From Dyadobacter linearis (GTDB lineage: Bacteria > Bacteroidota > Bacteroidia > Cytophagales > Spirosomataceae), in contig NZ_CAJRAU010000001.1 of the NCBI RefSeq assembly GCF_907165045.1, positions 806,001 to 870,000 of the forward strand: a DNA stretch of 64,000 nt, written 5' to 3'. This document shows, one piece after another, positions 33,278 through 43,309 of the stretch. The notes under the pieces are model-generated. The model was not told the origin of the DNA, made no database searches, and saw only the letters and a program-made list of their open reading frames with translations. Position 1 is the first letter of the stretch. Every line of letters begins with the position of its first letter. The translations under genes and the position numbers were made by a program.

Positions 33278-34201
33278 CTAATTAAATGACTGCCTGAACT
33301 CGACCGGTGAATAGCGCGTCTTATTCTTGAACAACTTACTAAACGACTGAGGATGCTCAAATCCCAGCTGAAAGGCGATCTCGTTCACTGACAGATCGGT
33401 GGTGGAAAGTTTTTCTTTTGCCAGGTTAATGAGCTTGTCTTGTATAAAATGCCTGGTGCTTTGTTTGGTCAGTGTTGTCAGCAGACGGCTTAGATAATCC
33501 GGGGATAGATTCAATGCCTCGGCCACGGACTCAACTGTCGGGATACCTTCGGCTGCGAGGATATCGTCTTTGAAACGATGGGTTAGCAGCTTCTCCATCC
33601 GTTCCAGGATAGTATGGTTCAAAATCCTGCGAGTTAGGAATTGCCGTTGATAAAATCGCTCTGCGTACGTGAGCATTAATTCAAGCTGCGCAATCATGAC
33701 GTGGTGGCTCGATGCATCCATATTGGCGTGGTACTCCTGCTCGATCTGCTGCATCAGGCCCACAACCAGCCCTTCCTCTTTTTCAGAAAGGTGTAGTGCC
33801 TCCCGGAGATGATAGCCGAAAAATTCATACCGCTCTATTTTGCCCGACAAGGCGGTATTCCATAAAAAATCAGGGTGGATGAGTAAAAGCCATCCGGTAT
33901 GTTTGAATCCCTCTTCGCCGGAAGACTCCACCGACAGAATTTGCCTGGGCGACATAAACACCATAACACCCTCGTCAAAATCGAAGTCCTGCTGGCCATA
34001 TCTGATTTTGGAGTTGACGTTTTTCTTAAGCGCGATTGTGTAAAAGTGATGGCTGATACTTTTCGGAGCCACGGCAGGCCGCGCTTTGATATCCTCAAAT
34101 CGCACCACGCTGATGAGCGGGTGCTCAGGTCTGGGCAATTGCATCAATCGATGATATTCGGTGATGGTGCGAATGTGCCTTGGTGCTTCAATTGACTTCA
34201 T
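33278..34201 (-). CDS. AraC-family transcriptional regulator
   Basis: 307 aa. The C-terminal 100 residues contain two HTH motifs: VESVAEALNLSPDYLSRLLT and the signature LSVNEIAFQLGFEHPQSFSK followed by LFKNKTRYSPVEFRQSF. The N-terminal half is a cupin-like sensor region. A full-length paralogue of identical length (307 aa) is encoded at 56265-57188. It lies 14 bases downstream of an NmrA-type reductase gene on the same strand, which it probably regulates. Confidence 0.9.
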   Translation of the reverse strand: MKSIEAPRHIRTITEYHRLMQLPRPEHPLISVVRFEDIKARPAVAPKSISHHFYTIALKKNVNSKIRYGQQDFDFDEGVMVFMSPRQILSVESSGEEGFKHTGWLLLIHPDFLWNTALSGKIERYEFFGYHLREALHLSEKEEGLVVGLMQQIEQEYHANMDASSHHVMIAQLELMLTYAERFYQRQFLTRRILNHTILERMEKLLTHRFKDDILAAEGIPTVESVAEALNLSPDYLSRLLTTLTKQSTRHFIQDKLINLAKEKLSTTDLSVNEIAFQLGFEHPQSFSKLFKNKTRYSPVEFRQSFN

Positions 34202-34215
34202 AACAAAGGGATCGT

Positions 34216-35079
34216 TTATAACCCGAACAGTAATTTTAGCCCTTCCCTAAGTGCAGCGGGTGGACGCCCAAGTTTTTGGGCCAGATCGGCGGTCACTACG
34301 GATTCCTGCCCGTTTCGAATATCAGCATTAAAATCGGTAATTTTTCTTGCCATTGCCTGTGGAATGCCTTTCTGAACCAGGATATCTTCGAACGCCTGAC
34401 TTTCAACCGAGGTGTAGCGCACCTCTTTTCCCGACAGCTCAGTCAATGCCCGGGCAACGTCATCAAACGAATAGGCCTCCCCGCCCGTAAACAGGTATGT
34501 CTTGTTTTCGCATGGTTCGTCCAGCATTACATGCGCGATCGCCTCTCCCATTTCCTGTCGAAGCGCAAATGCAACCTTTCCCATTCCCGCGGACTGGACA
34601 ATGCCGGTGTCAAATACCTGTTTGCCAGCAAAGAGCGGAATCACGTCCATATATAAAGCATTCCGAAATATGGTGTATTGTAAGCCACTTTCCCGTATAT
34701 AGTCTTCGGTAATAAAGTGGTCCCTCATCAAAGGGTTAGAAAGGTTATCCCTATCCCGCAACGAACGGCTCGTGTAGGCGATGCCCGCTACTCCTGCCCT
34801 TTTTGCTGCATCCACAACATTGCGGTGCTGCTGCACCCGATCGCCTTCGTCGCCAGCTGAAATTAGTAAGACCTTATCTACATCTTTCATGGCATGGTCA
34901 ACCGAAGGCATATCTTCGAAATCGCCTAAGTACGCCCGGAATGCTTTTTCCTGAAACGACAATCGCCTTTCCTCTTTTCGGGTGAGAATGGCAATGCTGC
35001 TGGCCGGGATCTTTTTCAGCATCGTTTCGATCACTGCACTTCCCAACGCACCCGTCGCGCCTGTTACTAATATCCGCAT
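34216..35079 (-). CDS. NmrA-like NAD(P)-binding reductase
   Basis: 287 aa from the ATG at 35079. The Rossmann glycine motif is GATGALGS (residues 7-14). A charged IAILTRKEERR strand-loop follows, which would favour NADPH, and then DVDKVLLISAGDEGDRVQQH. This matches the QOR2/NmrA atypical short-chain group that acts on quinones or serves as a redox sensor. No Tyr-x-x-x-Lys catalytic pair is visible. It is probably co-transcribed with the AraC gene downstream. Confidence 0.8.
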   Translation of the reverse strand: MRILVTGATGALGSAVIETMLKKIPASSIAILTRKEERRLSFQEKAFRAYLGDFEDMPSVDHAMKDVDKVLLISAGDEGDRVQQHRNVVDAAKRAGVAGIAYTSRSLRDRDNLSNPLMRDHFITEDYIRESGLQYTIFRNALYMDVIPLFAGKQVFDTGIVQSAGMGKVAFALRQEMGEAIAHVMLDEPCENKTYLFTGGEAYSFDDVARALTELSGKEVRYTSVESQAFEDILVQKGIPQAMARKITDFNADIRNGQESVVTADLAQKLGRPPAALREGLKLLFGL

Positions 35080-35446
35080 GATTTTTGTTTTAAGTACAAA
35101 GCAAAGCTCGGCAGAAACCTGAATGCGTAGATAGCCAAATCCGGCTTTATCGTAGCCCAATCTGACTTAGGTTCGGCTCGACATTCCTTTTGACATCTCT
35201 AAAGACGGGTTCAAGGTTTTCATCGCCATTTAATTATATATTTTATATATTTAAATCTATTATTCTATCCTCAGCGTAGATATGCCAATATCTATCGAAT
35301 TCTTTGCCTGGCGCCTTATTCCGAGAAGGTGAGCCCATACCGATGTTTTGAATTTACCACCCGGTAAATGCAACTACCTGCGCATTCACATGCCGTCCTA
35401 TTTACTTAACTAAGCAGTCCATTTTCACTATTTAAAAACTTCTACC
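35080..35446. promoter_or_regulatory. divergent promoter region
   Basis: Lies between the divergent reductase and DUF4331 genes and must carry both promoters. It is AT-rich around 35225-35275. I see no clear repeat, RNA gene or operator. Confidence 0.4.
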
Positions 35447-37201
35447 ATGCAAGTTTCTTTTACGGATCCTTGCAGATGGCGGCATTGCACTCTTACGTTT
35501 GCAATGCTCATCTGCTCAGTAAGCCTCTTTGCCTCCAGTCACAGGGAGGCGCCTTTAATTTCCAATGATCCGCTCGCTGACAACACGGACGTTTATGCCT
35601 TCAAGAGCCCCGATGATCCCAATACTATCACGATCATTGCGAATTACATCCCGTTCGAATCACCCGAAGGAGGCCCGAATTACTACAATTTCGGACCTAA
35701 TGTGCGTTATGAAATCCACATCAAAAACAAAACCACGACGGCTGGCGATGATATTACCTACCGGTTTACGTTTTCCAGCATCAATGAAGATCCTACCACT
35801 TTTTTCAACATTCGTCTGGGCAAACAAAACCTGAAGACCACTTATAAGTGTGAAAAAAGTACGGATGGCGGGCAGAGTTTCCAGGTAATCGTAGCCGCTG
35901 GAACCGTGCCGCCTAACAATATCGGCCCGCGCTCTATCGAGGGCAAGACAGTTGGCTTAGAAACTGACTACAACACATTGATGCAAGGGGCAATCGCGAC
36001 GGCAACCAGCGGTGAAAAAGTGTTCTGCGGCCCGGTTGACGATCCTTTTTTCGTAGACCTTGCCGGTGCATTTGATGTAGGCAACTTCCGCCCGGAAGGC
36101 AATACTACCAATGCGCCCAAAGATGGTCTGAACCGTTTCAATGTGCATACGATTGCTCTTAAAGTGCCTGTCAGCATGTTACAGAAAGACGGTAAGGGAA
36201 TGAGTCAGGCGGCTAATATACTGGATCCTGAATATGTGATCGGCGTATGGGCTTCTGCAAGCCGCCAGATGATCAAGACACTTTATAGTGCGGGTGATGT
36301 GGGTTACGACGGTGAATACGTACAGGTTTCGCGCCTGGGGATGCCACTTACCAACGAAGCGATCATTCCGATCGGGATGAAAGACCGCTGGAACTCGGTG
36401 ACACCCTACAACGGGAACGACCTTCAATTTGCTAAATACTTTACAAATCCAGAACTGGCGCTTTACATGGACGATTCGCAATTCGGTGGCGCGGTACCAT
36501 CGTTGAATGCATTGCGGATCCAAACCAAATCACTCAGCTCGTTCGATTTCCGTAATGGAAAACCTGGCTTATTTGGATTGAAAGGTAATGCAGCGCTTGA
36601 CGGAACTGCGCTGTCAGAAGCTGCTTTCGGTGGTGTTCTTTTGCCTGATAATGCAAGTCCGCGCGCCGTCGACCTGCTGCCGATTTTCTACACAGGCGTA
36701 CCTAATCTTATTCCTTACCAGCTTGCGACAGGAAAGAACAATAACCCGCTGGCAAAAGGGAAACCGTTTATTCATAATTTCCTGCCGACGCTGGGCGATA
36801 TGCTACGGTTGAATATGGCGGTACCGGCAACGCCGCGGGATGATCCTAAATTCAGTTCGCTTGGATTGGTGCAGGCAGCGGTTTTGGGTATAACAGATCC
36901 TGCTTACAATACGACCACAGACCTGCAATGGATCCCGAATATGGATGGATTTCCAAATGGCCGCAGGCTTGAAGATGATGTGACTACGATTGAGTTACAG
37001 GCAGTTTCAGGCGTTGTTCTGGCAGCAGTAGGCTTGTTTTATGACGATGCCACTCCTACTGCGCCGGTTTCACCACAACTTCTGAGCGTGCTGACTTTCA
37101 ACTCGGGACCAACTAAAAATGACACTGAACTGAAAAGTGCATTTCCTTATGTGGCCAGTCCGTGGAGAGGGTTCGACTATCCTGAAAAAGCCCGGTTCTG
37201 A
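35447..37201 (+). CDS. DUF4331-family secreted protein
   Basis: 584 aa. The N terminus (MQVSFTDPCRWRHCTLTFAM then LICSVSLFASSHREAPLIS) is a signal peptide with a long basic n-region, followed by the family entry SSHREAP and DPLADNTDVYAFKSPDDPN. Conserved DUF4331 blocks run to about residue 560 (DDSQFGG, RRLEDDVTTIELQAVSGVVL). Function of the family is unknown; its members are exported. It lacks the T9SS tail of the next gene's product. The two are close paralogues and lie 27 bases apart, so this is a tandem duplication in one operon. Confidence 0.9.
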   Translation: MQVSFTDPCRWRHCTLTFAMLICSVSLFASSHREAPLISNDPLADNTDVYAFKSPDDPNTITIIANYIPFESPEGGPNYYNFGPNVRYEIHIKNKTTTAGDDITYRFTFSSINEDPTTFFNIRLGKQNLKTTYKCEKSTDGGQSFQVIVAAGTVPPNNIGPRSIEGKTVGLETDYNTLMQGAIATATSGEKVFCGPVDDPFFVDLAGAFDVGNFRPEGNTTNAPKDGLNRFNVHTIALKVPVSMLQKDGKGMSQAANILDPEYVIGVWASASRQMIKTLYSAGDVGYDGEYVQVSRLGMPLTNEAIIPIGMKDRWNSVTPYNGNDLQFAKYFTNPELALYMDDSQFGGAVPSLNALRIQTKSLSSFDFRNGKPGLFGLKGNAALDGTALSEAAFGGVLLPDNASPRAVDLLPIFYTGVPNLIPYQLATGKNNNPLAKGKPFIHNFLPTLGDMLRLNMAVPATPRDDPKFSSLGLVQAAVLGITDPAYNTTTDLQWIPNMDGFPNGRRLEDDVTTIELQAVSGVVLAAVGLFYDDATPTAPVSPQLLSVLTFNSGPTKNDTELKSAFPYVASPWRGFDYPEKARF

Positions 37202-37228
37202 TTTCATCATCAAATATCTAAGTACATT

Positions 37229-39520
37229 ATGAAAAACTTTTTATACCTGATTGGGTTGCTGGCGCTGATCTGTGCCATGCCATTCCAGTCAAATGCGTCT
37301 TCCCACCGTGAAGCGCCCCTGATCTCAACAGATCCACTGGCCGATAATACCGATGTTTACGCTTTTAAAAGTCCGATGAACAAAGAGAACATCGTACTTG
37401 TAGCGAACTATATTCCATTCGAACATCCGGCGGGAGGCCCTAACTGGTATTCTTTCGGAGAAAATATCCGCTATGAAATCCACGTCGACAACAATGCGGG
37501 TACAACCGGAGCGGACATCGTTTATCGTTTTACGTTCAAAAAAGTAAATGAAGATCCGTCGACTTTTTTCCTTATCCGCCTGGGTAAGGAGAATCTTAAA
37601 ACGACCTATACCTGCGAACGCAGTACCGACGGAGGCCAGAGCTTTACTACTATTATCTCAGATGGAACTGTGCCTCCTCCTCACATTGGCCCACGGTCGA
37701 TCAAGGAGGCTACCGGCCTTAATACGACCTATGAAGCGCTGGTGACCAAATCCATTATGACCGCCAGCAGCGGCGAGAAGATATTCTGCGGACCAGTCGA
37801 CGATCCTTTCTTTGTTGATCTAGGGGGCATATTCGACCTTGGAAATATTCGTAAGTCAGGTGGCCGCGACGCAGTGGCTAAGTTCAATTGTCACTCGATT
37901 GTGATAGAAGTACCCGTTGCTACGCTTCAAAAAGGACACAAAACCGTAGCGCAGGCTTCGAACATTCTGGATCCTGAATATGTGATCGGTGTTTATGCTT
38001 CTTCAAGCCGCAAGAAAATCACTACGCTTTATGGTGGCGGTGACGTAGGCTATGATGGTGATTGGGTACAGGTTTCACGTTTGGGAATGCCTTTGACCAA
38101 TGAAGCGATCATTCCGATCGGTATGAAAGACAGGTGGAATGCAACTTCTCCGGCCAATGATCTTCAATTTGCAAAATACTTCACCAACCCGGAGCTGGCT
38201 TTGTACATGGACGATTCGCAGTTCGGTACCGCGGTTCCGGGACTGGCCGACTTGCGCATTCAGACCAAATCACTGGGATCGTTTGATTTCAGGAACGGCA
38301 AGCCGGGTCTATTCGGGTTGAAAGGAAATCCTGCATTGGACGGTACTGCATTGGCCGAGGCTGCTTTCGGAAGCGTTTTACTCCCTGATGCGATGAGTCC
38401 GCGTGCCGTGGATATCCTGCCTATATTCTATACAGGTGTTCCAAATTTACCTCCTTACCAGCTTGCTACGGGCAAAAACGGAAATCCGCTTGCAGCAGGG
38501 AAGCCATTTATCCACAACTTCCTCCCTACACTCGGAGATTGGTTAAGGTTAAATATGGCTGTGCCTGCAACACCGCGCACCGACCCTGCTTTCAGCTCAC
38601 TGGGGCTGGTTCAGGCAGCAGCACTGGGATTAACGGATGCGAAATACAACAAAACTACCGATCTGCAATGGATACCTAATATGGACGGTTTCCCTAATGG
38701 ACGCCGCCTTGAAGATGACGTAACAACCATTGAATTGCAAGCTGTCGGCGGTGTGGTTTTGGCCGCGATCGGATTATGGTATGACGATTATGTAGTAGGT
38801 GGAAATCCTGTTACACCTAATCTGGGAAGGGTATTGAGTTTTAATGCTGGTGTTACCAAAAATGACACGACATTGAAAACGACATTCCCGTATCTTCAAA
38901 ATCCATGGCCTGGTTTCAGGGGACCGGGTTACGAAGGAACCAACCCATCGGAAATGCAGCCTTTCGCAGTTGCGATCACTAATTTCAATTGCACAACCGG
39001 TGCATTTACATTCAGTTCAATGGGAGCCGACGCAGGCAAAACTGTTGAATACTCGGCCGCTGGTGTTGTAAATGGTGTTTGGGGAACAAGTGTGGACCGT
39101 ATGGTAGAATCGGAGCTTTTCATGGATGAAAATAGCAGCGGAGTACTTGTTGCGAAAGCGCGTTACGTGAATGACCCATCTTCGGAAGTAACCATGGAAT
39201 ACGATTTCCGCGCAGGCTGCGGCATGAACATGAGACAAGGCATTGCCGGAGCAGAAGGCACAGCAGTACCATTGTCGGCAGTTGTAATGGGTAATCCAAG
39301 TTCAAATGACGAGGTTACGATCGAGATCAGAGGAGCGGCCGGAAAACAGGTACAGCTGGATCTTGCCAATAGCAGAGGTCAGGTATTGCGCCAGCAGGTG
39401 ATCAGCAAAGCCACGGCCGGAGAGCGCCGGTCGGTGAAACTGGGCGGGCAGGCAGGCATCTATTACCTGCGGGTGACTACGCCGGATGACAAGTATACTG
39501 TCAAGATTTTGCGCAGATAA
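37229..39520 (+). CDS. DUF4331-family protein with T9SS sorting domain
   Basis: 763 aa with a signal peptide (MKNFLYLIGLLALICAMPFQ) and the same SSHREAPLISTDPLADNTDV entry as its paralogue. After the DUF4331 part (to about residue 565) comes a beta domain (GYEGTNPSEMQPFAVAITNF onward) and a T9SS type A C-terminal sorting domain (VQLDLANSRGQVLRQQVI, GIYYLRVTTPDDKYTVKILR). It should therefore be exported through the type IX secretion system and attached to the cell surface, unlike its upstream neighbour. Confidence 0.9.
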   Translation: MKNFLYLIGLLALICAMPFQSNASSHREAPLISTDPLADNTDVYAFKSPMNKENIVLVANYIPFEHPAGGPNWYSFGENIRYEIHVDNNAGTTGADIVYRFTFKKVNEDPSTFFLIRLGKENLKTTYTCERSTDGGQSFTTIISDGTVPPPHIGPRSIKEATGLNTTYEALVTKSIMTASSGEKIFCGPVDDPFFVDLGGIFDLGNIRKSGGRDAVAKFNCHSIVIEVPVATLQKGHKTVAQASNILDPEYVIGVYASSSRKKITTLYGGGDVGYDGDWVQVSRLGMPLTNEAIIPIGMKDRWNATSPANDLQFAKYFTNPELALYMDDSQFGTAVPGLADLRIQTKSLGSFDFRNGKPGLFGLKGNPALDGTALAEAAFGSVLLPDAMSPRAVDILPIFYTGVPNLPPYQLATGKNGNPLAAGKPFIHNFLPTLGDWLRLNMAVPATPRTDPAFSSLGLVQAAALGLTDAKYNKTTDLQWIPNMDGFPNGRRLEDDVTTIELQAVGGVVLAAIGLWYDDYVVGGNPVTPNLGRVLSFNAGVTKNDTTLKTTFPYLQNPWPGFRGPGYEGTNPSEMQPFAVAITNFNCTTGAFTFSSMGADAGKTVEYSAAGVVNGVWGTSVDRMVESELFMDENSSGVLVAKARYVNDPSSEVTMEYDFRAGCGMNMRQGIAGAEGTAVPLSAVVMGNPSSNDEVTIEIRGAAGKQVQLDLANSRGQVLRQQVISKATAGERRSVKLGGQAGIYYLRVTTPDDKYTVKILRR

Positions 39521-39548
39521 GTATAGTAAGCAGTTTGTAAAAGTAAAT

Positions 39549-39597
39549 GGCCGGGGACTGATCACGATCTCGATTTGAAATCATCCCCGGCCTTCTT
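39549..39597 (+). terminator. terminator-like hairpin after the DUF4331 pair
   Basis: GGCCGGGGA pairs with TCCCCGGCC (9 bp, 26-base loop) and is followed by TTCTT. The next gene starts 30 bases further on the same strand, so this could reduce rather than abolish readthrough. Confidence 0.6.
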
Positions 39598-39627
39598 ACC
39601 TACCCTATCATTCAACCACGATCAACT

Positions 39628-40920
39628 ATGAAAAAGATCATTATATTCTGCCTTCCCTTTTTTTTCCTGGTGCAAATGAGTTGTACCGAAAAGAAAAAAA
39701 CCGAAACCACCGAAGTTACTACCGAAATCCCTGGCCTGTTTGAAAGAGAAGGCGAACTGGCCAGCGCAACGGAATGGGCGAAAACAAAGGAAAAAGTCGG
39801 CGAACTGAAAGCTAAGATTGCACAAAATCCGCGGGACGTGAAGCCCCGCCTGCAACTGGTGGTAATATACCTGGCCGAGGCACGGATCACCGGAGAACAT
39901 CCCTACTACTATCCCGCGGCACTCCGCATACTGGACGGCGTACTTGCGATTGATCCTCAAAATTTTGAAGCGACGACTTTTAAAGCATCTGTAAAAATGT
40001 CGCAGCACCAGTTTCCCGAGGCGCGTGACCTTGCTGAAAAAGCGCGGAAGATCAACCCGGAAAATGCGTATGTGTACGGCGTGCTCGTAGATGCGAATGT
40101 AGAATTGGGCAACTACGATGAGGCTGTGGCAATGTCGGATAAAATGCAGGCGCTGAAACCTTCGCTTGAAGCGTATTCGCGCGCCTCTTATCTTCGCGAA
40201 ATTTACGGCAACTATCCTGGCTCGATTGCAGCCATGAAACTTGCCGTACAAGCCGGACTGCCCGGTTCGGAGCCGCAATGCTGGGCTAAAAACACATTAG
40301 GACATTTATACGAAACAACCGGCCAGCTGAAAGAAGCGGAAACAGAATACCAGCAGATACTGGCAATGCGCCCGAGTTACGCATTTGCATTACGCGGGCA
40401 GGCACAGGTTTACAAGGCCAGAAACCAGTACGACCGCGCATTGGCTGAACTTGAAAAAGCCGCTGCCATCATGCCGGAATATTCTTTTCATGAAGAAATG
40501 GCCGACATATATTTGCTGAAAGGAGATCAGCAAAAAGCAATGAAGAAATATGCAGAAGTAGTGACTATGCTTGATGAAGATGCGCAATCCGGGCACGCTG
40601 TCGATCTGGAATTGTGTAAACTTTATACAAAACTCGGACAGCTGGACTCGGCCGCAGCTTACGGCTTGAAAGAATATGCCAAGAGACCGAAGAACATTGA
40701 CGTGAACCATGCGCTGGCTTACGTTTACCTGAAAGAAAAGAATAACGAAAAGGCATTACAACACATAAAAGTGGCATTAAGCACCGGCACCAAAGATCCG
40801 GAGGTATTGCAGATCGCAAGTGCGATCGAAGTTGCACTGGGCAATAAGGCGCAGGGAGACAAATACCTGGCTGAGGCAAAAAGAACCAATCCCAAGTACG
40901 CACAGGAATCGAGATTATGA
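39628..40920 (+). CDS. TPR-repeat lipoprotein
   Basis: 430 aa. A lipoprotein signal peptide ends at Cys19 (FFFLVQMSCT). From about residue 70 the sequence is a chain of tetratricopeptide repeats (for example YYYPAALRILDGVLAIDPQN, ATTFKASVKMSQHQFPEARD). The protein should be a periplasmic or surface scaffold anchored in a membrane. Its stop overlaps the start of the TonB-receptor gene by 4 bases (ATGA), so the two are coupled and probably interact. Confidence 0.85.
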   Translation: MKKIIIFCLPFFFLVQMSCTEKKKTETTEVTTEIPGLFEREGELASATEWAKTKEKVGELKAKIAQNPRDVKPRLQLVVIYLAEARITGEHPYYYPAALRILDGVLAIDPQNFEATTFKASVKMSQHQFPEARDLAEKARKINPENAYVYGVLVDANVELGNYDEAVAMSDKMQALKPSLEAYSRASYLREIYGNYPGSIAAMKLAVQAGLPGSEPQCWAKNTLGHLYETTGQLKEAETEYQQILAMRPSYAFALRGQAQVYKARNQYDRALAELEKAAAIMPEYSFHEEMADIYLLKGDQQKAMKKYAEVVTMLDEDAQSGHAVDLELCKLYTKLGQLDSAAAYGLKEYAKRPKNIDVNHALAYVYLKEKNNEKALQHIKVALSTGTKDPEVLQIASAIEVALGNKAQGDKYLAEAKRTNPKYAQESRL

Positions 40921-43175
40921 AAAAACATTTACTCCTGCTCTCCTTTATCTTCGTCAGTTTCATCTCGTATGCGCATTTGGGCGGCATTTCGGGTATAGTC
41001 ACCCACCAGGCGACGAACCTGCCGATGAGCGGCGTAACCGTGCAGCTCACCGGCCTCGGGAAAAGTACAGTCACCAATGAAAATGGGAAGTACCAGTTTG
41101 AAGGGTTGGTGTCTTCGAAATACAAAATCGAGTTTTCGCACGTCGGCTACAAGCCGCAGGTGATTGAAGTTGTGGTTTCTGATAACCAGACGCAGTTTAT
41201 AAAAATGCTGCTTTCAGATGCGGACATTGAGCTGAGCGAGGTAGTTGTTTCTTCCCAACGTGCGCACGATCAGCAGCTGATCAACAGTGTCGATATTAAA
41301 CTCAGACCTATTACCAATTCTCAGGAAATATTGAGAATGGTACCTGGTCTCTTCATTGGTCAGCACGCCGGCGGCGGTAAAGCGGAGCAGATCTTTTTGC
41401 GCGGTTTCGATCTGGACCACGGCACGGATATTCGCCTGACGGTTGATGGAATGCCCGTCAACATGGTGTCGCACGCGCACGGCCAGGGTTATGCCGATCT
41501 GCATTTTGTAATCCCGGAGCTCGTTCAGGGTGTTGATTTCAAAAAAGGGCCTTACGCGACGGACAAAGGCAATTTCACGACTGCCGGCTGGGTTGATTTC
41601 CGTACAAAAGACGCATTGGAGAGGTCGTTTGTGAAACTTGAAGCGGGGCAGTTCGATACTTACCGCGCCGTAGCGGGTATTGATCTTCTCGGACAAAAAG
41701 GAAAGGACAAGAGCCAGGCGGCATACATCGCATCGGAGTATTCATTTACCAATTCCTATTTCGATAACCCGCAAAATTTCAACAGGCTGAATGTATTCGG
41801 GAAATACCACGGCCACATTACGCCCAGCACTAACCTTACATTCACTGCTTCAACATTCTGGAGTAAGTGGAACCATTCGGGGCAGATTCCCGACCGCGCG
41901 CTCGAATCGGGGCTGATCGGCTTTTACGGTTCCATTGATCCTACCGAAGGCGGGGAAACCAGTCGCACGAATGCGAACGTGCAGCTGGTGACAGTTACGC
42001 CATCTAATTTCGTGATCAAAAACCAGCTTTTTTACAGCAATTACAACTTCGAGCTTTTTTCCAATTTCACATTTTTCCTCGAAGATTCACTCAATGGCGA
42101 TCAGATCAAGCAGAAGGAACAACGCAATTTGTACGGTTACAACGGGAGCATTTCAAAGCAGGCTTACGTGGGCAAATCCAGCTGGACCACGACTGTTGGC
42201 GTGCAATACCGTCACGATCTTACTGACCGAAGTGAGCTTTCGCATACAAAAGACCGTTCAGTAACCCTCGATCCTTACCAGCTTGGCGATGTAAACGAGC
42301 TGAATGCGTCCGTTTATGCCGATGAGCTGATACAGATAAACGATCGGTTTACGGTCAATGCGGGTGTGCGACTCGATTATTTCCGGGCCAGCTACCAAGA
42401 CTACCTTTTGCAGCCGGTAACCCGTAATCACGCAGCTGACGCGATAATTTCTCCCAAACTCAACTTTTATTACACTTTCAACCCGCGCGTTCAATTGTAT
42501 CTAAATTCGGGAAAAGGGTTTCACTCCAATGACACCAGAGTAGTGGTGCCGCAGGGAGGTAAGCAAATTTTGCCGGGTGCTTACGGTTCCGATTTCGGGG
42601 TGATTTTTAAACCGTTTCCAAAGATGTTTATCAATGCCGCAGCCTGGTATTTATGGATGCAGCAGGAATTTGTATACGTGGGAGATGCCGGGGTAATCGA
42701 GCCGAGCGGGAAGTCAAAGCGGCAGGGACTGGACCTGTCTGTGAGGTACCAGCTTACTAAATCGCTTTACGCGGATGTGGACCTGAGCACAGCAAAACCA
42801 CGCGCAATAGGCGAAACGGAAGGAATGAATTACCTCCCGCTCGCGCCCGTATTCACGTCCACCGGCGGACTTTCGCTTCAAATGCAGAACGGGATCAGTG
42901 GCTCACTAAGGTACCGTTATCTCGCCAATCGAGCCGCAAATGAAGACAATTCAATTGTAGCGAAGGGCTACTTTGTGGGTGATATGCAGCTCAACTATGC
43001 CAAAAAGAACTATAATCTCGGTCTTTCAGTACAAAACCTTTTGAATACAAAATGGAAAGAGACGCAGTTCGCAACTTTAAGCAGGCTTAAAAATGAAACT
43101 GAGCCCGTGGAAGAAATCCATTTTACACCCGGAACACCATTTTTCGCAAAGCTTAGTCTTACATTATTTTTCTAA
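40917..43175 (+). CDS. TonB-dependent receptor with CarboxypepD_reg-like domain
   Basis: 752 aa. Signal peptide (MKKHLLLLSFIFVSFISYAH), then a carboxypeptidase-regulatory-like domain at about 22-100 (GIVTHQATNLPMSGVTVQL), a plug (about 120-230, with ILRMVPGLFIGQHAGGG and IFLRGFDLDHGTDIRLTVDG) and a beta barrel to the C-terminal Phe. It lacks the usual SusC features and is nearer to metal or vitamin type receptors. A histidine-rich VNMVSHAHGQGYADLHF segment in the plug could bind metal. It is coupled to the TPR lipoprotein gene. Confidence 0.85.
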   Translation: MKKHLLLLSFIFVSFISYAHLGGISGIVTHQATNLPMSGVTVQLTGLGKSTVTNENGKYQFEGLVSSKYKIEFSHVGYKPQVIEVVVSDNQTQFIKMLLSDADIELSEVVVSSQRAHDQQLINSVDIKLRPITNSQEILRMVPGLFIGQHAGGGKAEQIFLRGFDLDHGTDIRLTVDGMPVNMVSHAHGQGYADLHFVIPELVQGVDFKKGPYATDKGNFTTAGWVDFRTKDALERSFVKLEAGQFDTYRAVAGIDLLGQKGKDKSQAAYIASEYSFTNSYFDNPQNFNRLNVFGKYHGHITPSTNLTFTASTFWSKWNHSGQIPDRALESGLIGFYGSIDPTEGGETSRTNANVQLVTVTPSNFVIKNQLFYSNYNFELFSNFTFFLEDSLNGDQIKQKEQRNLYGYNGSISKQAYVGKSSWTTTVGVQYRHDLTDRSELSHTKDRSVTLDPYQLGDVNELNASVYADELIQINDRFTVNAGVRLDYFRASYQDYLLQPVTRNHAADAIISPKLNFYYTFNPRVQLYLNSGKGFHSNDTRVVVPQGGKQILPGAYGSDFGVIFKPFPKMFINAAAWYLWMQQEFVYVGDAGVIEPSGKSKRQGLDLSVRYQLTKSLYADVDLSTAKPRAIGETEGMNYLPLAPVFTSTGGLSLQMQNGISGSLRYRYLANRAANEDNSIVAKGYFVGDMQLNYAKKNYNLGLSVQNLLNTKWKETQFATLSRLKNETEPVEEIHFTPGTPFFAKLSLTLFF

Positions 43176-43309
43176 GCGTAATAGTTTCAAGTCACTTTCC
43201 GACAAAAAATCAAGCTGGAAGAGCCGTATTCTTGTTAAAAGCCGTTACGAAGACTCATATTTGTAATACATTTATAGAGGGCGAAACGCTGATTTAATAC
43301 AAGAAAACA

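Noticed and set aside
39622..40278. 218-aa antisense frame over the TPR lipoprotein
   Set aside because: No recognisable domain and composition typical of antisense frames; the opposite strand carries a complete lipoprotein with TPR repeats.
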